DNA of 64,000 nucleotides from Streptomyces luteolifulvus. Lineage in GTDB: Bacteria > Actinomycetota > Actinomycetes > Streptomycetales > Streptomycetaceae. The notes under the pieces are model-generated. The model did not search any database. It had not been told where the DNA came from and worked only from the letters and a program-made list of their open reading frames with translations. The stretch is taken from NCBI RefSeq assembly GCF_008806595.1, contig NZ_VZRB01000037.1:1-64000 (forward strand), given 5' to 3'. Position numbers and translations under genes: made by a program. Shown here piece after piece: positions 46,572 through 56,300 of this stretch; position 1 is the first letter of the stretch, and each line of letters opens with the position of its first letter.

Positions 46572-47021
46572 ATGGACGGCACCATAAAGCAGCGCCTGGC
46601 CCAGGCCATGGAGGAGCTGAAGGCGACCGAGGCCGCCGTGGCCGAGGCCGAGCGTGAGCTACGCGGTTCCTCCTGCACGGTCAAGTCCAGGGACCGTTCG
46701 GTGGAGGTCACGGTCGACGCCCAGGGCGGGCTGGTCGCCCTCCGCTTCCTCGACAGCGCCTACCGGGACATGGGCCCGGCCGAACTGGCCGCCAGTGTGC
46801 TGGAAGCGGCGGAACGGGCGCGTACCACGATGGCGCGTCAGGTGATGCAGGTCCTTGGCCCGCTGACCCAAGCGAGCCAAGCGGTGCCGGAACTTTCGGG
46901 AGTCGCCGTCGACTGGGTCAAGATCTTCGGTCCCGGCGTCATGGAGGAGTCGGACGACACCGCGATACCGCCTTCCCAGCGGAGGCTGCGGGACGAGATC
47001 AATGAGGACGGGGAGGAGTAG
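46572..47021 (+). CDS. YbaB/EbfC-family-like protein
   Basis: The 149-aa protein has the YbaB layout: an N-terminal amphipathic helix (KQRLAQAMEELKATEAAVAE), a beta sheet (VEVTVDAQGGLVALRFLDS), and C-terminal helices (ELAASVLEAAERARTTMARQ). In actinomycetes such proteins are recurrent members of ESX loci and may not bind DNA like true YbaB. Four bases separate its stop from the next start. Confidence 0.82.
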   Translation: MDGTIKQRLAQAMEELKATEAAVAEAERELRGSSCTVKSRDRSVEVTVDAQGGLVALRFLDSAYRDMGPAELAASVLEAAERARTTMARQVMQVLGPLTQASQAVPELSGVAVDWVKIFGPGVMEESDDTAIPPSQRRLRDEINEDGEE

Positions 47022-47025
47022 AGCC

Positions 47026-47370
47026 ATGGCCGACTCGAACGGGTACATCGCGGACCCCAACCGCCTGCGTACCGCGATCCGTCAGATCGAGGAGATCAGC
47101 GAGATGGCGCGCGACATCGTCCGTGACTTCGCCGGCGAGGTCGCCCGGACCCAGGGCTGGCCCGGAAGAGACGACAGCTTTGCGCGAGAGGTCCTGCCGA
47201 GTGAGCGCAAGGAGCGGGAGTCCGCACTGGAAACCGGTGAGAACATCGCCGGGGCCGGCGAGCAGATCGCATTGAGCACCCTCGAAAATCTGGACAACAT
47301 TGAAGGCACCCAGCTCGGTGCGCTGGAAGGCATCCAGGCCGAGCTGCACCGGGGTCGGCCCGGCCGGTAG
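47026..47370 (+). CDS. Small WXG100-like helical protein, partner of the giant gene
   Basis: The 114-aa protein begins MADSNGYIADPNRLRTAIRQ, has a turn containing TQGWPGRDDSFAREVLP (W-P-G as a WXG variant), and a second helix (SALETGENIAGAGEQIALST). Only two bases separate its stop from the ATG of the giant gene, so the two are translationally coupled. A role as co-secreted or chaperone partner of the giant protein is likely. Confidence 0.75.
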   Translation: MADSNGYIADPNRLRTAIRQIEEISEMARDIVRDFAGEVARTQGWPGRDDSFAREVLPSERKERESALETGENIAGAGEQIALSTLENLDNIEGTQLGALEGIQAELHRGRPGR

Positions 47371-47372
47371 AC

Positions 47373-50300
47373 ATGGCAATCCAGAGTACGCCCCAACTCG
47401 ACGCCCTTCTCTTCGCATTGATCGGCGAGAAGCTTCTTCAGGCGAACGAGGACATGGCGTACGAGAGCCGGCTCGCCTACGCGGGGATGGCCCGCCGGCT
47501 CAGGGATCTGTCGGACCTCATTGAGCAGTCGGGGCTGAACTCGGCACGAGCACTGCCCCCGGCTGTGGGCCAGAACTACCTCAAGGCGATACGGTCGTTC
47601 TACGACGACGGCGGAACCAACCACCTCAAGGCGTTCGCCGACCAGTTGGACCAGATCGCCGAAGGCCGGGCAGTAACATCCTCGAACATCATCGAGTCCA
47701 AGTGGCAGATCATCGCGGAACTCATCCGCCTGCTCATCGAGCTTATGGTGACGTTGATTCTGTCAGCGTTCAGCGGCGGCACCGCTGTAGGCGGCATGGC
47801 CGTCTCACGGGCGCGGAGCACGGTCCTCATTCTCACCATCCTGGACGCGCTGTTCATGCATACGGGCTCCTTGATGGGGATCCTGACCGGTGCGGTCAGT
47901 GAGGCGTTCATGGAGCTGATCGTCCGCCTGGCGATGATGAGCTTCGGTCCGGATGGGCGGCGCCCCGACGGCGTCGACTGGTTGAACGTCTTCAAGGCAG
48001 CTGCCTTCGGCGCGTTTAACGGGCTGTTCGGCGGTATTCTGTCAGGTGTAGGTTCCCAGATTGGAAACGCCTTCACGAAGGGTTTCAAGAACAACAGCGC
48101 ATTCGGGGACGGCGTTTTCAACAACCACAGCACCGGCTTGGGGAGTAGGGCCGGCATCGGCGTCGGCGGGGACGCTGCGAAGGGCATCGGGGCCAAGACA
48201 GAACCGCTTTCCTTCCTGTCGAGGACGGGTGACGCACTCGCTGGTGACGCCGGGACGTTCGCCGTCGCGGGGCTCTCCGAGGCTGCGTCCGAAGTGGTCG
48301 TCAACGGGCTCTTCGACGGCAAGTGGCAGTGGAATTGGGACACGTTCGTGGGCGCGGGCATCAGTTCCGTGAACGAAGGCAGTCTCAATGCCGGTGCGGT
48401 GAACGTGGGCGAGTCCTTCCGTGACCAAGGCGGATTCGACGCCGGCTTCCCGGCACCCCAAGCCGGTGGCGGCGATGGTGACGGTGTTCGCGGCGCCAGC
48501 AACACCGGCGAAGGTTCGCCCAGCGGAACTGGCGGCGTTGCCGGGGGAGGCGGCTCAGCCGCGGGTGGGCCGCGCGGCATCAACACCGTCGGCAGGAACC
48601 CGACGGTCACCGACGCCCCGACCGCGGAGTCGAACGGGATCACCGTCCCGGCCCTGGACAGCCAGAGGGACGCTTCGAACCCCGGGGCGGCTTACCCGAA
48701 CGGCCGGCCCTTTGATACGACCGGTGCAGACACCGGCAACGGGCCCGGCGCCTCCGTGCCGACCCAGAGCCGGGACACGGGCAGCCACAGCCCCGCCACC
48801 GGCAATACCTCGGACCTCGAGGAAGAGATGTCCGGGAACGACCCGGAAGGCGCGCCGTCCATCAGCGCATTGCCGCCGCCCGGCGCACCACTCATGCGGT
48901 CAGGGCCCGGCAGCCCGCCCGGCGCCGACCTGCACCAGGTTCCGCCGTCAGGGGCCAACGGCGCCACGGCTTCCCCCAGCACCCCCACGCAGACACCGGG
49001 TGCCCAGGGCGACGGCAATCCGGCCCTCGCGGGCGACACCGGCAACCGCAACGCCGTCACCGGAACCGACACGAACACCAACACCAACGCTCCGGACACG
49101 GAGGATGGCACCCCCGACGCGACGCACGCCCCGACTCCCGGCTCGGACCTGCTCGCCGCCGACACGGTCGGCGCCCTGCCGACGCCTGCGACGACACCGG
49201 ACACCGGGACGACCGCCCCGGGGAGCCAGGACAGCGGCGCGCGGGACACCGGCCAGGACACCTTCGCCGCACCGATCGGCCTCGGCCTCGCCTCGGCCCC
49301 ACCCACCGTCTCGGCACCGGCCGCCGGTGCCACGCCAAGCCCCGGCACGCCAGCCCCGCCCGCCGCTCCAACCTCGGACACTCAAAGCCCCCGACTCGGC
49401 CGTACCGGCACTGCGGACACGGCGCCCCCACCTCCGGAACCCTCCGCCGACGCGACCTCGGGGAACCGGGATGCCACGAACACCCCCGAGCCGTCTTCCG
49501 CTCCCGACAGTGCCCCGGACACGTCGTTGTCGACGCCGATCACGACCTCGTCGAACACGGGCCCCGCCCGGACCGAGGACCCGGCCACTGCAATCCACGG
49601 CGCCGGGACCGGCGCCGGCACCGACTCCGGCGTACTCACTGCGGTACCGGCAGGGTCCCATCAGGCACGCTCCGGGCCTCCGAAGGGCCCCCTGACCGAA
49701 CACAATGTGACCGATCAGGACCTCACTCCCGAGATGACAGCGCTGCTGACCGCTCCGGAGGTCCAGACGGGGCGGGTGGCGCGCCAGGATGTGACGGGCC
49801 TGTGCCATGAGCCCGGGCTCGACGTCGCCTGGGAACTGAGCGGTGACCTGCCGGTGGGGGAGCTGCGGCTGAGCGCGCTGGACACCGCCCGGCTGGTGTT
49901 GCGCCGCCCGGATCTGTTTCCCGACGCCGCGGCAGCGCTGACCTTCACGCAGACTGCTTCGGGTGTGCGGGTGGTGTCCGCTGATGAGCCTGATCCGGTG
50001 GTGCGCTCCGGATACGCGTGGCTGTCCCAGATCAACCCGTTGCGGGGGCAGGGCGGCGAGTTCGCGACCAACTGTGTGTTGGCGGCCATTGTCGTAGACA
50101 TGTCGTTGGCGGATGGTGTACCGCATCAGGCGCCTCCTTCGGAATTGGGTTCTCGTGGTCGGCCGGAGGGTGAGGTTGACGGCCTGCGGAACTATCTGAC
50201 GCGTTACCTGGACCGGGATCCGGATCCGGTGGATGGTCCGGCGGCCGTGGTGGAGGCGATGTCCGGGGCACCGCTGGGTGCGCGGGGCATGGTGGTGGTC

Positions 50301-53300
50301 GAGGACGGCAACGGTGGGATCGCCCATGTGATCAATGTGACGCGCGATCACAACGGTGTGGTGTTCCTGGACGGGCAGACGGGTGCCCTGGCTCCGGTGC
50401 CGGCCGGCGCGGTGTCCTTCCTGCCGACCACGGACGGCATCCCCGGATTCCCGCTGCAACGGCAGGTCGAGGCGGGCGAGTTCCCGGCAGAGCATGCCCC
50501 GCTCGGCGGCGTCGGCTTCGTCGGAACCTCGCGTCCCGCCGATGCCTCGACACTGCTGTCCACCCAGATGCCCCAGGCGCCTGTCGGAATGTCGCTGGAC
50601 GATGCGGTGGGCCAGTTTATCGGCGACCCGGTTGTTTTCGCACATCATTTCCTTTTGTCCGCTGATTTTGTGGACGGCATCAGGGCGCGCACGACTGGTT
50701 TGTCGGGTGAGCAAGCCGGCCGTTTCGTAAAACACCTGATGCCGCACTTCGAGCAGCACTGGTTCACCTTGGTCGTGGACCCACGCCGTCAGGGGTGCCA
50801 CCGGCAACGTAACGCTTTCTATCTCACACCAGCCCTGGAAAAGTACGCCGAATACGCAGCCGCGCAGCCCGATCGGGTACCGCAAGAGGCTCACGGGTTC
50901 TTTGACGATTTGCGTAACAAGCTTCCGCTCGTGAATGCGCCCCGTTACATCGAGGCCGGCTACGTCCAATACAAGACTGGCCGCCCGAGTGACATGCAGC
51001 AGGATGTGGGCCACACACGGGTCCACCGAAACCGGGACAACAGCAACTTCAATCCCGATTTCGTTTTCACGGACACCATGAACGGTTGCGCGTTCGCCGT
51101 GACTGACGTGACCGACGAAATTTTCACCGCATGGCACTTCCAATCCCCTACCTCCAACATCCAGGCAGCCTCCAGCTTCCGTCGGCACAACCGCCCGATC
51201 GACTGGTTCGGCGACGACGAATACATGACGCCGGCTCCTGCGGGACTGCCTGAAGCAGTCAACTTCCTCTGGCGTGACCACCCCGACGGGAACTGGCAGT
51301 TCATCAGCCAGGATAACGTCGTGAACAACTTCTCCATGGCCGATGTGTTGCAAACAAAGGTCTACTCCCGGCCTTTGATCGCGAATCCGGGGAAGGAAGC
51401 CGTCAACACCGCCCGGATCTACCGCGGAATGGTGAACTACTATCTCGGCACACTTCGCCAGGATCTCGCCCGGATAAAGGTTCCCGGAAGTAACCTCTGG
51501 AAGGATGAGCGTGACATATGGGAGAGTTTCAAGAACCTCCTCGCAAGCCAGCTGGAAGGTGAGGTCAAGAAGCTTGCGGAGATAACAAATGCAGATTCGC
51601 CTCACCAGGGAAGCGTGCGTGAAACTTTCGCTCTCCTCGCCACTGCCGCGCGCAATTTCCAACGGAGTCGCGTGGTGCTTGGCGACATGGCCCGGTTGCA
51701 CATAGCAAAGGCCAAGGACAAAGGCAATAGTGCGGCATCCCAGTCGATCTGGTACCTCACCCGTACAAGCGCAGAAAACCTCAAAGGCGAGGTCGCCCGC
51801 CGCGTGACAACCGCCGAGGGAATCCTCCGTAGCTTCGAAGGCACCTGGGCCACCTGGATCGATGACCTGCAAGCCGAGGCAGACTCCTGGATGTCCACCC
51901 CAGACGTGGGCACCCTGCCGGGCGAGCCCACGGCCCCGGCCCCAACGTCGCCCCCGCCCCCGGGCCCGGAACTGGAGGACCTGGCCTCCGGGCAAGCCGG
52001 ATCCAGCACACATGGCGTGGTGTCGACGCCACACCAACTGAGCCTAATCGGTGCGTCATCGGTGTCGCACGGCGGGCCGCAGGGAGTGTCGCCGGTTGTG
52101 GTGTCCTCGTCGGGTGATCCGTTGGTGGATCTGGCGGGGCGGTTGCCGGGGATGTCGGCGGATGAGCGGGCGTCGGCGCTGGAGCTGTTGTCGTCGGCGG
52201 ATCGTGAGCGGTTGGCGTCGGATGCGGTGCTGGTGGATGGGTTGCGGGCCGGGTTGCCGGCGTCGGAGTTCGCTGGTGTGGCTGCGTGGTTGATGGTGCG
52301 GGTGCCGTCGGGTGTGGATCGTCCGGTGTCGGCGCGGCATGAGGTGCGGGCGCAGGTAGAGCGGATGCTGGGTGATCCGGAGGTGGCGGCGAGGCTGCTG
52401 AAGGGTGGTTCGCGGGTGGTGGTGGTGCCCAAGGACGAGGCGATGACGTCGCTGGACCCGTTCCGGTATCTGGCGGGCGGCACGGCGGGTGGGGCGTCGG
52501 GTGGTGGCCGGTCCTGGGACGGGGTGCGGGGTTCGGGTGGCCGGCAGACCGCGGTGACGGAGGAGAACCTGCTGGGTGAGCACACCAGCGTGGGTTCGTC
52601 GCCGCATTATGCGGACGGGTACTCCACGACGACGCACGAGTTCGCGCACACGATCCACCAGCACGGGCTGAGTGATGCGGACAAGAAGGTGGTCGCGGAC
52701 GCGTACCTGGCGAAGCGTTACCAGGGTCCGGATGCGCAGTGGGCCGACGGGCCGCGCCGGGACACCCTGGGCAACGAGGTCGACAACTACGCCTCCAGGG
52801 ACGAGTTGGAGTACTTCGCGCAGGTGACCAACGCGTACCTGGGGACGAACGCGGGCACCGACCCGTACACCGGCCGGCGGCGCAACAACGGGGCGGACTG
52901 GGTGCGGGCGCACGAGCCGGCGTTGCTGCCGATCATGGAGCGGCTGTACGGTCCGGACCCGCAGGCGGTCCATCCCGGCCAGGCGAACCCGGTAAACCGT
53001 ACGCAGGCGGAGAACGACCTGTACGAGGGCTACCGGGCGTTCTGGGACCAGGTCGAGGGCACCCACCGGCCCGAGCCCCACACCCCGGCACCCCCCACAA
53101 CCTCCCCCACACGGGCGCAAGGCACGACCAGCCCCGACGCGACCCCCGGCCAGCCATCGCCTTCACCACTGGGATCCGAAGCGGTCTCCGCGGATCATTC
53201 CGCTCCGCCTCCGCCGGATCTGGCGGAGGTGACGGCCCCCCTTGAGCGAGCGCATCCCAGTAGGGAGGCGTCCGACGAGCACGCGTCGATGCCGGCGATT

Positions 53301-56300
53301 CCCGATGAGCGGGGTGTGGACGAGCTGCGACAGGCGGCATCCTCCGCGGGTCCGCACCTCGCGAGCGTGCCCGCCGACTCCGCGTCGCATTCGGCCCTCC
53401 CGGATGACGGAATTCAGGAGACCGAGGAGTCACACCGGCCGGACAACGAGCAGCCGGCCCCGCCCCCGGCCGCCGCCTCCCAGACCTCGCCCCCCACGGC
53501 CGCTCACGGCACGACGGAGACGACCGCCGCCGCAGCGCCGCCCAAGCGGCTGGACGAGACCCTGGCCGAACACACCCAGGCCTTGCGCGACCTCCAGCGG
53601 CTGGAGGCCAGCCGATCCCAGGTGGGCAAGTCCGAGGGGGCCATCACGGCGGCGGAGGCCGACATGAAGGCGGCCGAGCGGCGGGTGACGGATGCCGCCA
53701 CCGCGCTGGACGACGCCCTGCGCCGCGACGTCACCACCGGCCACCTGTCCCAGCGCGAACTGAACCAGCTGGTCGACCAGTTCGCAGGCGCCGGCGACAT
53801 CGAGCGGGCCCGGACTCTGCAGGAGCACGCACGGAAGCTGAACGAACAGACCCGCGGCCTGACCGATGGTTCCGGCCGTCCGGACCAGGTCATCTGGACC
53901 GGCGAGGAGATCGATGTCCGGTCACACGATGTGCAACAAAAAGCCCAGGAACTCGAAGCCCTGGTGAAGACGGGTGAGAAGACCCCGGAGGAACTCCGCA
54001 GCCTGGCGGGCGACCTCATCCGGTCCGCCGACGAGCTCGACGCGATGCTGCAGGGCTTCGTCAAAGACGCCGCCCGGTTCGGCGGCACGTACACCCTGCG
54101 CAACCAGCACGCCCCAGTCGCCGTCGTCGCCCGGCAGCTCGCCAAACGGGTCGACGAGGCCGCCCAGGTCGCGGAACCGAGCACTCCCATCGTGCTCAAG
54201 GGCTTCCGGGGCACCAAGGCCTCCGTGGCCGACGTTCGCCGACTCGCCGGTGTCGCACGGCGCTATCGCACCGACAAGGCGTTCGCCGAGGTGCCCACCG
54301 GACAGCAGTGGAAGGCAGTCCTCCCCGGCGAGGAGGGCCAGTGGAAGGCGGTGGCCGCGGACTTCGACAAGATGTCGCAGGCCGAGCAGATCTCCTTCGT
54401 ACGCAAGCTGTCCGAGGAGAACATCAAGAATCTGCGCAAGGAGGTCGGCACGCTCCTGAACGGCATGTCTCCGGCGGAACAGGAGGCGTTCGTGACCCTG
54501 CGGGACCGGCTGGCGAACCTGCCGTACCGCATCAAGCACGCGACCCCCGCCTACCACGCCATCGCCAACAGCGGTGTGATGTCCTCCCAGGGCGACCTGG
54601 CCCGCCGGGGCGTCAGGTTCCTCGCTTCCGGCAAGAGTTCGGTGAAGAACACCTCCAACCTGGGCAACGACGACTTCGTCTTCTTCCGTATGGAGGTCGG
54701 CGACGAGGCGATGGCCTCCCGCTATGGTCCGACCACGCTGATCTTCGACGCCAAGGTGCTGGAGGAGAAGGGCGGTTGGGTCTCGCTGCACGACCAGCTG
54801 CACCCGCTGGACCGCAAGACGATGCGCCAGCTGGACCACGAAGGGGAGACGGTCCGCAGCGCCACGTACGACGATGGGTTCGACGAGGTGGGCAAGCGTG
54901 CCCGCTGGACTTACAAGTATTCGGACGGCAGCATCCGGAACGTCTCCTTCGAGCAGGAAGTCTTCCACGGCGAGCATGCGCGGGAGGCGCTCGCCCTGTC
55001 GGTGGTGCGCGAAGTCGCCCGGATCGGCGGCGACTTCAAGACCGCCGTCTACAAGCTCGCCGGCGACCTCGACAATCCTCAGGCGCTGGGCTCGGTCGTC
55101 TCCAAGCTCTACCGCCCCGAGGCGAAGTTCGGCTCCGGGCTGCCCATCAATCCGGTCGCGAGCCATGTCCGTACCGAGTGGCCGATGCCGGTCAAGGTCG
55201 TCAACGAGAACGGCGACGGGCGATATCTGCCCGACGGCACGGTCGACCCGGGCGCGCGGGCCGCGGGCAAGCAGTTCGACGAGGCGTCCGACCGGGTGCG
55301 CCAGGCGGACAACGCCAAGAAGTCCGTCGGCTATCACCTCAGGAAGGCACAGCTGCACGCCCAGCAGTCGGTCGACCTGACGCTGGAGTTCCACACCTCC
55401 GCGATCGGCGACCGCAAGGAGCTGGCACAGACCCTGCTCGACGAGCGCAGGAAACTTCTGGACGACATCACGACGCGGCTGAGCGATCCGAAGCCGCGGC
55501 CCAGGCGGGCCGCGACCGATACTCCGGGGGCCAGTGCCTCGACGGCGGGCGCCGGCACATCCGCTCCCCTGATGGCAGACCTGGAGAAGAAGCTGCCGCA
55601 ACCCGTGGAGGACGCGCTGAGCGCAGCGGTGCCGCAGGCCACCAACCAGATGAAGAAGATGGCCCGGGTGCTCGCCAACGCGGGCGGGTCCCGGCCGCTT
55701 GACGACCCCAAGAAGGGCGACAAGACCAACGCGGCGGTCGGCCTCGGCAGGAACGCCTTCGACAAGGCGTACAAGGCCCTGAGGGATGCGGGCCTGGTGA
55801 TGTGGGAGGGCGACGACCTCCACCTCACCAAGGAGGGCTACGGTCTCCTGCTGCCGCACCAGGTCAAGACCGAGACGACACCGCCTGCCACGACGACCGT
55901 GACCGAGGGCCACATGAACCCGGGACATGGTGAACAGCCGTTCACAGAAGCCCAGGTGAGCCCTTCCGATCAGGCACCCTCCGGAACTCCGGAGCGCCCT
56001 CTGGCCGACCCGGAACTCCAGGCGGGGCGGGTAGCGCAGCAGGATGTGACGGGCCTGGCGAGCAGCCATGCCAAACCCCCGGCGGCCGAGCTGCTGGGCG
56101 GGCTTGAGACGGCGCTGCCGGAGCTTTCCGGACCGGACCGGAACGAGGACCTGCCGCCGCTGCCGGACCGGAACAAGGATTTGCCGCTGCCGGGGCCCGC
56201 AGCAGTCCCCTCGGATCATTCCACTCCGCCTCCGCCGCCTCCGCCGCCTCCGCCGCCTCCGCCGCCTCCGCCGCCTCCGCCGCCTCCGCCGGATCCAGCG

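Noticed and set aside
48948..52037. A 1,029-codon minus-strand open frame
   Set aside because: It is antisense to the linker and papain-fold domain of the giant gene; no family features, start context or ribosome site support it.
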